From assembly GCF_002368395.1 (NCBI RefSeq), contig NZ_AP018254.1, forward strand, positions 2,666,001 through 2,730,000: a stretch of 64,000 bases of DNA. The letters are read 5' to 3'. Within the stretch, counting starts at the first letter, position 1; every line of letters starts with the position of its first letter. The notes under the pieces are model-generated. The model was given only the letters and a program-made list of their open reading frames with translations, was not told the DNA's origin and made no database searches. The DNA comes from Calothrix sp. NIES-3974. Lineage in GTDB: Bacteria > Cyanobacteriota > Cyanobacteriia > Cyanobacteriales > Nostocaceae. Below are positions 28,976 through 39,012 of this stretch, one piece after another. The translations under genes were made by a program, and so were the position numbers.

Positions 28976-30739
28976 GTGAGAATAGCATTTGGTTTAGTAT
29001 TCATTAGCTCGATAATTACTCCTTCAATTGTTTTGGCCCAACAACAACCCCTGAAAGTGGTTTATCCTCCTGCCAATCACCAAACCAGTGCAGATAGAAT
29101 CTTTTTCATTGGTAGTGCCCCGCCAACCGGAAAAGTTTTCATAAATGGCCAACCCATTAACCGTAGTCCGTCGGGAAACTTTGCTCCCAGCTTACCATTA
29201 CAGTTGGGTGAAAATCGATTTGTGGTACGTTACGAAGACCAAGAATTAACTATTCAGGTGACACGTACCGCAACTCAACCAGAAATACCCCAAGGATTGG
29301 CTTTCGGTAAAGATTCCCTGGTTCCCAAGGTGGATATAGCTCGGATGACCGGAGAACCAATCTGTTTCAGCGCTATTGCCCCACCTAATGCCAAGGTTAG
29401 CGTTAAACTTGCCGATCAAACTATCAATCTTGTTCCTCAGCCAAAACAGTCATTGTTACCCAGCAACTTAGCAGCCCTAACGGGACGTAACCAACCAGAA
29501 GCCCAAGCTACAGCTGGTTTCTATGCTGGATGTACCAGTTTTAACTCAATAGGAGATTTGGGACAACCCCAATATCAACTTACTCTCTACGGTAAAACCT
29601 TGACCCAAGCGGCTGGGGGCAAAGTACAAATTCTGTCACCCCATCAGTTACAAGTCGCGGAAATTACGGTGGCAGCAGGTGTGGCTCGCACTGGCCCAAG
29701 CACGGATTATTCTCGCTTGACCCCTTTACCTCAAGGAACCCAAGCGGCAATCACAGGCAAAGAAGGAATTTGGTATCGCCTCGATTATGGTGGTTGGATC
29801 AATAGTCAGGAGACCCGTATTATACCAGTTACCGTGCCACCCCGCACCATAATTCGTAGTGTCGGCTACCGTCAAGGTGCTAACACCACCGAATTGCGTT
29901 TCCCCCTACAAATACCTGTTCCTGTAAGTATTCAGCAAGGAAGTAATACTCTCAACCTGACTCTCCACAATACCACTGCTCAAACTGATATTATTCGCAC
30001 CGATGATGACCCGATTATCGAGCGAGTCGATTGGCAACAAATTACTCCCCAAACCGTTCAGTATCAAATCAATCTCAAAACGAAACAACAATGGGGCTAT
30101 CAATTCCAATACGAAGGTACAACATTGGTGCTGAGTTTGCGCCATCCTCCCCGACTAACTAAAAATCGTCGTCGTCCCCTGGAAGGGGTGAAAATTCTTC
30201 TTGACCCTGGTCACGGTGGTCGGGAATTAGGTGCAGTTGGACCAACTGGAGTTCCAGAAAAGGAAGTTAACTTGATTGTTTCTCAACTACTGCGGGATGA
30301 ATTAACTAAACGCGGTGCAAATGTGGTCATGACCCGTACAGATGACCGGGAACTTTCCCTACCGGAGCGACAAGCAATCATCAATCGGGAACTACCCACC
30401 ATTGCCCTTTCAGTCCATTACAACTCCCTTCCCGACAACGGTGATGCGGAAAACACCCAAGGCGTGGGCATGTTTTGGTACCACAGTCAAGCCCACCATC
30501 TTTCCGTATTTTTGCACAACTATTTAGTAAAGAAATTAAACCGTCCTTCCTACGGAGTATTTTGGAATAATTTGGCTTTAACCCGTCCCCACAGTGCTCC
30601 ATCAGTGTTACTGGAATTGGGTTTCATGAGTAATCCCCGTGAATTTGAATGGATTACCGACCCGAAATCTCAAGCTAAATTAGCACAGACTCTAGCGGAG
30701 GGAATTACGGAATGGTTGAAAATGCATTCAGCTAAATGA
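28976..30739 (+). CDS. N-acetylmuramoyl-L-alanine amidase with SH3-type domain
   Basis: A 587-residue exported cell-wall hydrolase that would cleave the MurNAc-L-Ala bond. It has an N-terminal signal peptide ending near ALA-type residues (IVLAQQQ), a cyanobacterial AMIN-like region, an SH3b-like segment around ARTGPSTDYSRLTPLPQGTQ (about 240-285), and a C-terminal Amidase_3 domain. Zinc ligands are seen in LLDPGHGG, KEVNL and ALSVHYN, with the catalytic Glu in LLELGFMSN. It starts at a GTG. It probably acts in septum or septal-junction maturation, by analogy with AmiC; this is inference. Confidence 0.9.
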   Translation: MRIAFGLVFISSIITPSIVLAQQQPLKVVYPPANHQTSADRIFFIGSAPPTGKVFINGQPINRSPSGNFAPSLPLQLGENRFVVRYEDQELTIQVTRTATQPEIPQGLAFGKDSLVPKVDIARMTGEPICFSAIAPPNAKVSVKLADQTINLVPQPKQSLLPSNLAALTGRNQPEAQATAGFYAGCTSFNSIGDLGQPQYQLTLYGKTLTQAAGGKVQILSPHQLQVAEITVAAGVARTGPSTDYSRLTPLPQGTQAAITGKEGIWYRLDYGGWINSQETRIIPVTVPPRTIIRSVGYRQGANTTELRFPLQIPVPVSIQQGSNTLNLTLHNTTAQTDIIRTDDDPIIERVDWQQITPQTVQYQINLKTKQQWGYQFQYEGTTLVLSLRHPPRLTKNRRRPLEGVKILLDPGHGGRELGAVGPTGVPEKEVNLIVSQLLRDELTKRGANVVMTRTDDRELSLPERQAIINRELPTIALSVHYNSLPDNGDAENTQGVGMFWYHSQAHHLSVFLHNYLVKKLNRPSYGVFWNNLALTRPHSAPSVLLELGFMSNPREFEWITDPKSQAKLAQTLAEGITEWLKMHSAK

Positions 30740-30861
30740 TTAGCGATCGCATATTGCGGTTGACAGTTCACAGTTGACTGTTAACCGCAGATAAAGTGTT
30801 ATTCGCAAACCCTAATTATGCTACTGCTGTTTCTCTTTGATACATAAAACTTTGCCATAAA

Positions 30862-31076
30862 ATTACGTAGACACAGCCTTCCCGCAGGCTATTACGTAGC
30901 TTACTTTCCACCACACGGGTATTAAAAACTACGTAGACCCATAGCGACTTGCCGCAGGCTATTACAAATTACGTAGCTTGTTTCCCGCGTAGCGGGTATT
31001 ACGTACGCGAAGCGTTGCCGCAGGCTATTACGTAGACGCGTAGCGGCTTGCCGTAGGCTATTACAAATTACAAATT
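30862..31076. repeat. Cluster of short nested palindromes (repeat D)
   Basis: At least six alternating units such as GCTTGCCGCAGGCTATTAC and TTTCCCGCGTAGCGGGTATTA are joined by ACGTAG. Each unit is a small dyad (GCCGCAGGC, CCGCGTAGCGG). The cluster lies just after the CAP gene 3' end; a similar cluster is at 32085-32190. Confidence 0.75.
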
Positions 31077-31079
31077 ACT

Positions 31080-31763
31080 TCAACTCCCTTCCTGATAACC
31101 ACCTGCGTACTTAATTACACTCATTGTGCGGTAGCGTGAATGGTTTCCGTTAGCAACCCCGGTTACTCGAAAAGCCGGATTAAAGATATTTACCCGGTGG
31201 CCACGATTGGGTACACCATCATCAATAATTAATTGCATGATAATATCTTGAGCCTGATTTGGTCCGTAGGCAATATTTTCCGCCGCAGTTTGTTGCCATT
31301 TTCCATAGCGATTCATCCGGGTAAATGGGGTACTACCATCGCTACCCCTGTGGCCAATTGTACCCTTTGGTCCCTGGTCTCGAACATGGTCACGAGCAGC
31401 ACGGGACATCCCCGTAGAGAGACGTAACTGTCCCGCAGGTCGAGCTGACCTTAAAAATGCGATCGCTTCATCAACAGCTTTGACTCCTTCCTGGGTTTGG
31501 AGAAAGGTATTGTGATTGATTTGCACCCGATTTCCCCGAAATTTCCGCCGATAATTTTCTAAAATGGGAATGTAGGATTGGGGGTTTGCACGAACTTTGT
31601 TCATTTCCGCAACCACTTGTCGATCCAGTTGGGAGATATCCCCCGTTTGTGCGATTACCTGGGAATTATTTTTGCTTCCCAGGAATACTTGAAGTGTCTC
31701 ACCGAAAATAGCCAATGCACTACTAACCAAGATTAATGGCAGGAATAAACTAATTTTGCGCAT
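31080..31763 (-). CDS. CAP (SCP/PR-1-like) domain protein, secreted
   Basis: A 227-residue extracytoplasmic protein. The N-terminus [20 protein letters not shown] is a signal peptide or anchor. The CAP domain (about 45-225) begins with [19 protein letters not shown] and includes [20 protein letters not shown] (His and neighbours of the CAP pocket), ENIAYG, and [18 protein letters not shown]. Bacterial CAP proteins have no settled function; protease or sterol/lipid-binding roles are proposed. No operon partner is present, and repeat clusters flank the gene on both sides. Confidence 0.87.
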   Translation of the reverse strand: MRKISLFLPLILVSSALAIFGETLQVFLGSKNNSQVIAQTGDISQLDRQVVAEMNKVRANPQSYIPILENYRRKFRGNRVQINHNTFLQTQEGVKAVDEAIAFLRSARPAGQLRLSTGMSRAARDHVRDQGPKGTIGHRGSDGSTPFTRMNRYGKWQQTAAENIAYGPNQAQDIIMQLIIDDGVPNRGHRVNIFNPAFRVTGVANGNHSRYRTMSVIKYAGGYQEGS

Positions 31764-31884
31764 TTTTTATACCTTAGAGAATAATGGCTGTGTTTCCAAT
31801 CTAAGGATATAGATGCAAAAAATGCTACAAAAGTTCATGGAAGCAGTCAGGTTTCTCTGAGATTATCTAGTAGTAGTCTGTGTC

Positions 31885-32010
31885 ATTAGTTCTGATGGGT
31901 TCGTAGTTGTGGCTCTAGCCTCGAAAAAGCTTTATGATAAAGGCGCTATACCCGCAGGGTTGTCGTAGACTAGCGCTACTACGTGCCTTTTTTAAACCAT
32001 CAAAATTAAT
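31885..32010. repeat. Dispersed repeat C copy (126 bp)
   Basis: The ends ATTAGTTCTGATGGGTT and AACCATCAAAATTAAT form an imperfect inverted repeat of about 16 bp. The interior contains GCTCTAGCCTCGAAAAAGC and CGCTATACCCGCAGGGTTGT, as in the copies near 24132-24258 and 45691-45790. A further terminus-like ATTAATTTTCATGGGT lies at 32032. Confidence 0.65.
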
Positions 32011-32069
32011 AGTACAGACCACTCTCCATGTCATTAATTTTCATGGGTAAGGAAAGGTTAGTAGTTACG

Positions 32070-32190
32070 AACTACGAATTATGTAGCTTGCTTCCCGCGT
32101 GGCGGGTATTACGTACGCGAAGCGTTGCCGCAGGCTATTACGTAGATGCGAAGCGGCTTGCCGTAGGCTATTACGAATTACAAACTACGA
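32070..32190. repeat. Second cluster of nested palindromes (repeat D)
   Basis: The same unit types as 30862-31076, including TTCCCGCGTGGCGGGTATTA and GCGAAGCGTTGCCGCAGGC joined by TTACGTAGATGCG. It lies directly after the 3' end of the outer-membrane-like gene. Confidence 0.75.
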
Positions 32191-32197
32191 ATTATCA

Positions 32198-33607
32198 TCA
32201 GAAGTGATAAGAAACACCAACAGAAAGAACTGGATATACTCCCATACCCTTTAAATCTTCTTCAATAGCTTTTTCTTCAGCTTTGGTATCAGCTAAAATT
32301 TGGTCGCGTAATCCTTCATTCCCAATTTGGGGGGTTAATTCCACATTGGGAGCACCGGGGAACATCACACCTAAATTCATGGATAATCCCCATTTATCAC
32401 CATATTTAACAGGTTTTTGCCAACCAATTCCCAGGTAGGGAGCAATTTTATTGGGAAAAGATACTTTTCCTTTGACTGCGGTAATATCATTAGGGGTATA
32501 GTGATTGCCATTATATGTAAAATACCCATCTTCACTGAGTTTGAGATTCGCATCACTATTAACATGATTATTATGGAAAACAAAACCACTGGTAATATAA
32601 AATCCAGAATTTTTCCAGGGACGATAATCCATTAAAGTGGAAACGTTAAATAGGTTTAAATTGGAATCGTAGGAAAGATAATTATGAGGTTTTTCATGAC
32701 CATCATGGTCTGGATGGTCGTCATGTTTATCATCACCTTTATCGTTTTTATATTCTCCTAAACCCAGACTTCCCATGTGTACACCGACGCGAGCATCAAA
32801 TTGATGATTCAGTCGTTTCTTCGCAGAAAATCCGGCTCCTAGAGTACCTATTTCTGGTGTAATTGACCATTTGTTTACATCTTGATATTCTGTTTCTTGT
32901 AGTACAAACTTTTCGGTATCTTCCAAAGATGCAGAAATTCCCGGAAAACTCTTATCTCCTAAAATTGGAATTACTCGTAATTTTTGCGCTTTTTTGATGT
33001 GGTGTTGATCAACTGGTTTGACTTGGAATTGTTGTTGTTTGTACTCATATTCATTCCTGGGGTAGTTTTCTTGATATTTCTCTTGATAATGGGTAGGTTG
33101 GGTTTCGACTGGTTGTTGATATTTTGTTTCTGGGATTGTATTTTGTGGATGATGTTCTGATTGTTGATATTTTAATTCTGGTGGTGTTATGGGTGAATTA
33201 TAATCGGATTGTTGATATTGATGGTCAGGTGGTATGGTTGGTAAATTTTCTGGAGCGGGAACAGGAATATTTTGAGCAGTTTGTAAATGTAAATCAGCCG
33301 CACGATAGGAAATTTGCACTGGTTGATGGTTACGTTTTTGGGCAATATCATAGATAGAGCTAAAGGTGCGATCGCTAGATGGTGATGATGTATTGGAAGT
33401 AATTAATGATGATGTGGATTGAGGTGTTCTTGCTGTAAATCCGATGGGATATTTAGCTGTTTGCCGATACCTAAGTTTGGCGTTCCAATTTTGGTTTGAT
33501 GTTGGTGGTTCGATAGTCTTTGCTGTTGCTTTTTTGGTGACAGAATCAGCAAGTAAACCTGTTGCAGTTAATCCTAGAATTGATAGGCAAACTCGAACTT
33601 TGTTCAT
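32198..33607 (-). CDS. Putative outer-membrane beta-barrel protein with Gln/Pro/Tyr-rich linker
   Basis: A 469-residue secreted protein that I do not recognise. It has a signal peptide (MNKVRVCLSILGLTATGLLA), then a low-complexity linker of about 110 residues with repeats of the type YQQSDYNSPITPPELKYQQS. A C-terminal region of about 250 residues follows with alternating hydrophobic strands and ends VLSVGVSYHF. The terminal aromatic residue and strand pattern fit an outer-membrane barrel. A short His/Asp-rich stretch (KGDDKHDDHPDHDGHEKPH) may be a surface loop able to bind metal; this is inference. It is monocistronic. Confidence 0.7.
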   Translation of the reverse strand: MNKVRVCLSILGLTATGLLADSVTKKATAKTIEPPTSNQNWNAKLRYRQTAKYPIGFTARTPQSTSSLITSNTSSPSSDRTFSSIYDIAQKRNHQPVQISYRAADLHLQTAQNIPVPAPENLPTIPPDHQYQQSDYNSPITPPELKYQQSEHHPQNTIPETKYQQPVETQPTHYQEKYQENYPRNEYEYKQQQFQVKPVDQHHIKKAQKLRVIPILGDKSFPGISASLEDTEKFVLQETEYQDVNKWSITPEIGTLGAGFSAKKRLNHQFDARVGVHMGSLGLGEYKNDKGDDKHDDHPDHDGHEKPHNYLSYDSNLNLFNVSTLMDYRPWKNSGFYITSGFVFHNNHVNSDANLKLSEDGYFTYNGNHYTPNDITAVKGKVSFPNKIAPYLGIGWQKPVKYGDKWGLSMNLGVMFPGAPNVELTPQIGNEGLRDQILADTKAEEKAIEEDLKGMGVYPVLSVGVSYHF

Positions 33608-34714
33608 GGTATAAAAATCCGTAAAGTGAAATCAAAAAGTTTGCAATAATTATCATAATTGACCCTGGTATGATTTAGGAATTACCCCTTATTCTTTATG
33701 ACTCCTATTTCCGACAAACCCCTCAGAGGATGTTTTAAAAGTCGATTTTAATACTTGAATTATCGTTTTTGGGAATGGGGATTAGGGGAAGAAAATGTAT
33801 CAAAATTTGAGCGAAATGGTATTACTTGTGAGAAATAGAGAATTGACATCTGATGTGTAGAGAACTTGGAAAGTAGTAAGTAGTAAGTAGGAGGGAAATT
33901 AATCTGTTCATTAATACTCACTAATTGGGGTGGATACAGGACAAGTCCTGCTACTTATTCGCTAAAAAAGTACATTCTCTGTGAATTCTTACCAATCAGA
34001 AAATGTACCATTAAATTATGCTCTGTTTATCATCCCAATCGTCAGTCATCCACTCTGAATAATCAGGATAAATTCCAGTTATATCATTGATAATTAATAG
34101 CAAGAAAAACTAACTATTAATTATCAATCATTAAGGATTGATGGTCTGTATTATTAATTACATGATACCAGAATTTTGAGATTCTTTAACCATATAATCA
34201 ATCTAATTTGGTGATACACATTGGTCAACAAATCATGGCTAATACAAATTAATAACCGAATCAAATCGAAGTGCTTGATGTTTTCTAATATATCCTATAA
34301 CTTTCTAAACCATAGCTAGAATAATTTAATTTCGAGAAAACTTTATTAATCTCATAATATTCAATAATTTTTGCTGGATTATCGGGAAAATGTTGCAGAT
34401 GAACTGCGCCCTTTTAATTATACAATCACCCAGATTATAACGAATTGTTAAGTGTAGTAAAGTTGATTTATTGGAAACGCTTTCACTACATCGACGTATA
34501 ACTCCAGAATAAAGTGGTATAAAAACCAATTAAAAAAAGTAAATACATCAAATGTACTGTCTAAAAAATACTTGTTTAACAATATTTATTGCACAAGATT
34601 TTCCAGATACAACCTATCTGTAATTATGCTCGATTACTGTATAATAGCGAATACCTAGAAATCGGTTTTATCCTCTCCGATTCAGCCAAATTATTCCCAC
34701 AGAACCTATCCTCA
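33608..34714. other. Long AT-rich spacer before the AtzE gene
   Basis: 1.1 kb without a credible gene. It contains a repeat-H block (CCTCAGAGGATGTTTTAAAA, from 33719) and a repeat-I piece (GAAGAAAATGTATCAAAATT, near 33788). No frame resembling the small AtzG subunit (DUF4089) was seen upstream of the AtzE start. Confidence 0.45.
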
Positions 34715-36112
34715 ATGCTAAATCTAGAGTCCGCAGATGCCATATCCATTGCCACATTAGTACGTCAAAGCAAAGTTAGTGCTGTTGAAGTGATTCAAGC
34801 AACCCTCAAACGAATTGCAGCATACGATAGTCAAATTAATTGTTTTACCCATATTACTGTGGACTCAGCTTTAGCTGATGCAAGACGAATTGATACAGAA
34901 GTAGCTTTAGGTAATCAACCAGGGTTGCTTGCTGGTGTCCCCTTTGCGGTGAAAAATCTCTTTGATATTACTGGTGTCACCACTTTAGCGGGTGCGAAAA
35001 TCAACGCGGAAAATCCTCCCGCAAGTCAAGATGCAACGGCTATTTCCAAACTGAAACAAGCAGGTGCAATCTTGGTCGGTGCTTTAAATATGGATGAGTA
35101 TGCCTACGGATTTGTCACTGAAAATTCCCATTATGGTGCAACCCGCAACCCCCACGACCGACGACGGATTGCTGGTGGTTCTTCCGGGGGGTCTGCTGCT
35201 GCGATCGCTGCGGGTTTGGTTCCCCTCACCCTCGGTTCGGATACAAATGGTTCTATCCGGGTTCCCGCAGCTTTATGTGGTGTATTCGGTTTGAAACCGA
35301 CCTACGGGAGATTATCAAGAGCAGGTGTAGCTTTATTTTCTAGTAGTCTTGACCATATTGGTCCCCTTACCCGTTCCGTGAGGGATATGGTGATCGCATT
35401 CGATATTCTACAAGGTTTTGATGCCAAAGACCCGGTTTGTACCTCTAAAGAACCCTGTCAAACGAGGGATTTAGTGGCACATCCTGACCTGACAGGAATC
35501 AGAATAGCGATCGCGGATGGTTATTTTCAACAAAAAGCCGAACCACAAGCCCTAATTGCAGTGGAAACGGTGGCTCAAGCCCTCAACATCCACACATATA
35601 TTACCATTCCCGAAGCCGAACGAGCACGAGCAGCAGCATTTGTGATTACCGCGAGTGAAGGTGCGAATTTGCATCTGAATCAATTACGCGATCGCCCTCA
35701 AGATTTCGACCCCGCAACCCGCGATCGCTTTTTGGCTGGAGCTTTAATTCCCAGTAATTGGTATATTCAAGCACAGCGATTTCGGCGGTGGTATCGGGAA
35801 CAAGTGCGGGAGGTATTTAGGAAGGTAGATGTAATTATTGCACCCACTACACCTGTGACTGCACCTTTAATTGGTCAACAAACAATGGTATTAGATGGGG
35901 AAGAAATTTTAGTTCGTCCCTACTTAGGACAATTTACCCAACCTTTATCATTTATTGGTTTACCCGTGTTGTCAGTACCAATTCAGCGTCCAGGGGAATT
36001 ACCTTTAGGAGTACAGCTAATCGCTGCACCCTATGAGGAAGGTAAAATTCTCCAGGTTGCAGCAGTTTTAGAAAAAATGGGAATTATTTCTGCTCCCGTG
36101 GTAAGGAATTAG
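34715..36112 (+). CDS. AtzE-family amidohydrolase (amidase signature)
   Basis: A 465-residue amidase-signature enzyme from the ATG at 34715 (MLNLESADAISIATLVRQ); the longer frame adds a non-family segment. The catalytic Lys80 lies in GVPFAVKNLFD, the Ser-cisSer region in RRIAGGSSGGSAAAI (about 151-163), and the nucleophile Ser180 in GSDTNGSIRVPA. The segments LPEAERARAAAF-like and EGANLHL...PQDFDPATRDRFLAGALIP match AtzE (1-carboxybiuret hydrolase) rather than GatA. AtzE normally needs AtzG, which is not seen here. It lies 94 bp upstream of an HlyD-type gene in the same direction. Confidence 0.87.
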   Translation: MLNLESADAISIATLVRQSKVSAVEVIQATLKRIAAYDSQINCFTHITVDSALADARRIDTEVALGNQPGLLAGVPFAVKNLFDITGVTTLAGAKINAENPPASQDATAISKLKQAGAILVGALNMDEYAYGFVTENSHYGATRNPHDRRRIAGGSSGGSAAAIAAGLVPLTLGSDTNGSIRVPAALCGVFGLKPTYGRLSRAGVALFSSSLDHIGPLTRSVRDMVIAFDILQGFDAKDPVCTSKEPCQTRDLVAHPDLTGIRIAIADGYFQQKAEPQALIAVETVAQALNIHTYITIPEAERARAAAFVITASEGANLHLNQLRDRPQDFDPATRDRFLAGALIPSNWYIQAQRFRRWYREQVREVFRKVDVIIAPTTPVTAPLIGQQTMVLDGEEILVRPYLGQFTQPLSFIGLPVLSVPIQRPGELPLGVQLIAAPYEEGKILQVAAVLEKMGIISAPVVRN

Positions 36113-36205
36113 GTTTAAAATTCTTTTCAGAAAGAATATTTCGTTTCAGTTTGAGTTCCCGACAAATTTCTTTTCCTGACCTCCCTTCAAAATTCCATTC
36201 ATCAT

Positions 36206-37525
36206 ATGCCACCTTTAAATCCTCAAACCCATCAGCAGACACAAGGTAATATACCCCCATTTCCACCCACACCAATTTCTTCCAATTTATCCCCAGCAAA
36301 TACTTTACCAAAGTGGTTATGGCGGTGGATCGGGATATTGATGATGGGAGGTGGGGGAATAGGTGGATTATTCTTGATTTTGACGGTCAATTCTGGGACT
36401 CCCAACATCAGAGAAATCGGAGAAATACCCGTTAACTTAGTTACAGTCACAACAGCAAAAATAGAAGAAAGTACGGAATTTATCGGGAACTTAGAAGTAG
36501 GGCGATCGCAAATTATCAAACCACCCACATCAGGAATTGTCACTCAAGTTTTTGTGCAACCTGGAGAGCGGATTCCCAAAGGGACACCCATGTTTCAAAT
36601 AGATCCCCAAGGTTTAGTTAAATTTGTCTCTTCCCCTCAGAAAAATCACCCCTCCGTGGTAAATTCCAATTCTAATTTTGACAATCAACTAGCAACCATC
36701 AGTGTTTTAGAAGCAGAACAAGCATCCCGTCGTGCAGATGTTAATTTTTATCAACGCCAATTCGACAAGTATACAAAGTTAGTTGCTCAAGGTGAGGTTT
36801 CCGGAGACATCCGCGACAATTTTCTCCGTAAACTCAAAACCGCTCAAACCAAATTAGCTCAAGTCGAGTCCAAAATACAATTGCGAAAGCAAAACCGCAA
36901 ACAAAACCCAAATCCGGAGAGTTCCCCTCCACCAACTTACTATATCAAAGCACCCTTCACCGGAAATCTCCTCTCCCTGCAAACCAAAGTCGGTGATATT
37001 ATCAACCGTGATGACCAATTAGCTACCCTTACACAAACCAGTCCCCTAAAACTACAAATTTATATCCCAGCAAATCGACGGGAGCAACTTCGACCGGGGA
37101 TGACCATCCAAATCCTCAACGACCAAGGGAAACCAGTGGGAACTAGTCGGGTAGTTACCATTGCTAACCATCAGCAAAATTCCCAGGAATCGATTTTAGT
37201 CACAGCAATCTATCAAAACTCTTCTGCAGAACTAGAAGCACCCAACTTTATCCGTACCCGGATAATCTGGAAATCCTACCCAGGAGTACTTATTCCCCGC
37301 AACGCGGTGAATGCGATCGCCAAAGAACCCTTTGTCTACGTCAGCGAGTCCCAACCACAAAACCGATTCGTCGCTCGACAAAGAAAAGTCAAACTCGGTT
37401 CTCTCCAAGGTGATAACTATCAAATTCAGGATGGACTACAACCGGGAGAAAAAGTAATTGTTTCCAATCTAGCTAGACTCCGGGATGGTGAACCGATTTC
37501 GATTGTCAAAGGGAATGGGGAGTAG
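36206..37525 (+). CDS. HlyD/RND-type periplasmic adaptor protein
   Basis: A 439-residue membrane-fusion protein. A Pro-rich cytoplasmic tail (about 1-34) precedes one transmembrane helix (LWRWIGILMMGGGGIGGLFLIL). A barrel-sandwich half follows, beginning VNLVTVTTAKIEESTEFIGN, then GIVTQVFVQPGERIPKGTPMF, a coiled-coil hairpin (about 165-235), YYIKAPFTGNLLSLQTKVGD, and a beta-barrel ending GEKVIVSNLARLRDGEPI. It would link an inner-membrane pump to an outer-membrane channel. No pump or channel gene is adjacent. The nearest upstream gene is the AtzE amidase. Confidence 0.87.
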   Translation: MPPLNPQTHQQTQGNIPPFPPTPISSNLSPANTLPKWLWRWIGILMMGGGGIGGLFLILTVNSGTPNIREIGEIPVNLVTVTTAKIEESTEFIGNLEVGRSQIIKPPTSGIVTQVFVQPGERIPKGTPMFQIDPQGLVKFVSSPQKNHPSVVNSNSNFDNQLATISVLEAEQASRRADVNFYQRQFDKYTKLVAQGEVSGDIRDNFLRKLKTAQTKLAQVESKIQLRKQNRKQNPNPESSPPPTYYIKAPFTGNLLSLQTKVGDIINRDDQLATLTQTSPLKLQIYIPANRREQLRPGMTIQILNDQGKPVGTSRVVTIANHQQNSQESILVTAIYQNSSAELEAPNFIRTRIIWKSYPGVLIPRNAVNAIAKEPFVYVSESQPQNRFVARQRKVKLGSLQGDNYQIQDGLQPGEKVIVSNLARLRDGEPISIVKGNGE

Positions 37526-38025
37526 GGAATTGGGAAAAGACGATGATGCTGCTGTTTTTCTGGTTTTTCCCGGTGTTAGTTAGAAGCGCGATTGAGGTTT
37601 GCGACTTAAAAGCTATACCCCTTGACTTGGGAATATCTTGTCAGCCATTGAGGCTATTTTATACCAATTCTTGAAAATAGGACTACAGATAGGAGATAAT
37701 TTCTGTAGTCAGAATTTTTGGAGCTAAGAGGCACTATGGCAGGAGGTTATTGCCTCGATTACAGGAAGAACTTATGTACTGGAAAGTTTTATCTGTAGTC
37801 AACATTTAGAGAATTGGTATGAGTCGCCAAAAGTGCTTTCCAAATGAGTGCATAGAAGCTCAAAAAACCTTGTATCTGTAATTTTTTAGAGCCGATAATC
37901 AAGTGGAATTGTTGGGTTAAAACTATTCCTGTACAGATGGGACATGTCGCGTCTGTACCGATTACCTACCCTCACGAAAAGACTTTTACAGCTAGCGCGC
38001 TTGCACGTGAACAGCAGACCCTAAA
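37526..38025. repeat. Spacer with inverted repeat-A copy (about 37815-38022)
   Basis: Read on the minus strand from 38022, the copy starts AGGGTCTGCTGTTCACGTGC and continues with AAAGTCTTTTCGTGAGGGTAG, GAATAGTTTTAACCCAACA and TTTGGAAAGCACTTTTGGCG, ending near 37815. A GACATGTCGCGTC dyad is nested at about 37938-37965. No gene is seen. Confidence 0.6.
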
Positions 38026-38052
38026 CAAAAAGAGTAGTTCACATAACTACTC
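38026..38052 (-). terminator. Rho-independent terminator of tRNA-Gln
   Basis: On the minus strand GAGTAGTT pairs with AACTACTC around ATGTG, followed by TTTTTG. It starts 8 bp after the tRNA 3' end. Confidence 0.8.
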
Positions 38053-38059
38053 CTTAATA

Positions 38060-38131
38060 CTGGGGCGCTAGGATTCGAACCTAGGGATGGCGGAACCAAA
38101 ACCCGCTGCCTTACCACTTGGCGACGCCCCA
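38060..38131 (-). tRNA. tRNA-Gln (anticodon TTG)
   Basis: A 72-nt cloverleaf. The acceptor TGGGGCG pairs with CGCCCCA, leaving G as discriminator. The D arm is GCCAAGTGGTAAGGC. The anticodon loop TTTTGGT gives TTG (Gln). The T arm CTAGGTTCGAATCCTAG is canonical. No CCA is encoded. It is a single gene, followed by a terminator. Confidence 0.96.
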
Positions 38132-39012
38132 ACGTTTTTGACACTTTATAATATAACAACAATCTTCCGGGTTATGTCAACCCTTTATTTGGAAATTTTC
38201 TGGTAAATTCAATTTTGGGACTAAAATAACAAGACCGTGAAAGTTCAAATGTAGGGTCTGCGGAAAAAGTCTTTTTGTGAGGGTAGAGAGCAGGGAAGAG
38301 ATGGGACATGTCGCGTCTGTACAGGAATAGGGAATAGTTTTAACCATAAACTTGTTCCCAGACACTGGCTCTTGATACAGTGTTCTTTAACTCTGCTTCC
38401 TGATTTGAGGCAGTAGCCCTCGTGAAAAGCGTCCCTACGCGGAGCATGGGGACGAGATAGTCAAAAAGTGTGTGAACCAATGCTTTCAAAGTCTCTCTCC
38501 AAAAAGAGAAAGGATTGGAGAGGGGTTATTTGAATCCGTCGTAGCAAAATCCTCCGTAGGAGTACCCACTTTAAATAAGACTCAGGTTGTTTAAATTACC
38601 TCTAAATCCCGTAATCTCGATGATGCTGTCGGTGCTTGCAGTAAACCCAGCCCTATTGTCATTGATTGCCAGAAAAGTGTGATCGATTAGCCCATCACGA
38701 AATCTAAAGGTGGAAGCACCGTACCGTATTGCATGTACTCCAACGAATTCAAGGGAAAATCAGGAATAATGGACTTAAAATTGTAGAAGAATTATTACTT
38801 GTTTCTAATTTCTAGTGTTATGGCTACAGCAGAACTGCTTCTAATGCTCAAAATAATGCATTTTTCATTGCCTAATTAAAAGCCGTGCAACATAATTCAC
38901 TTGGATCACCGATCGACACCAGGAAACTGCTCGCAAAATTAGTCAACTACTGGAATCCGATCAAACAAACCAAGATAGGTGACGCTCGACGATTTAATTT
39001 TACCGAGAGATT
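38132..39012. other. Spacer with repeat-A copy (38253-38360)
   Basis: The copy starts AGGGTCTGCGGAAAAAGTC and ends near AATAGTTTTAACCATAAAC. Around 38490-38560 a MITE-B-like right end occurs (GGATTGGAGAGGGGTTAT, GAATCCGTCGTAG). Scattered short coding-like stretches further right could be decayed genes, but none is assignable. Confidence 0.45.

Noticed and set aside
30862-31076. CRISPR array
   Set aside because: Units are short, unequal palindromes with no constant repeat and no unique spacers of fixed length; no cas genes in the window.
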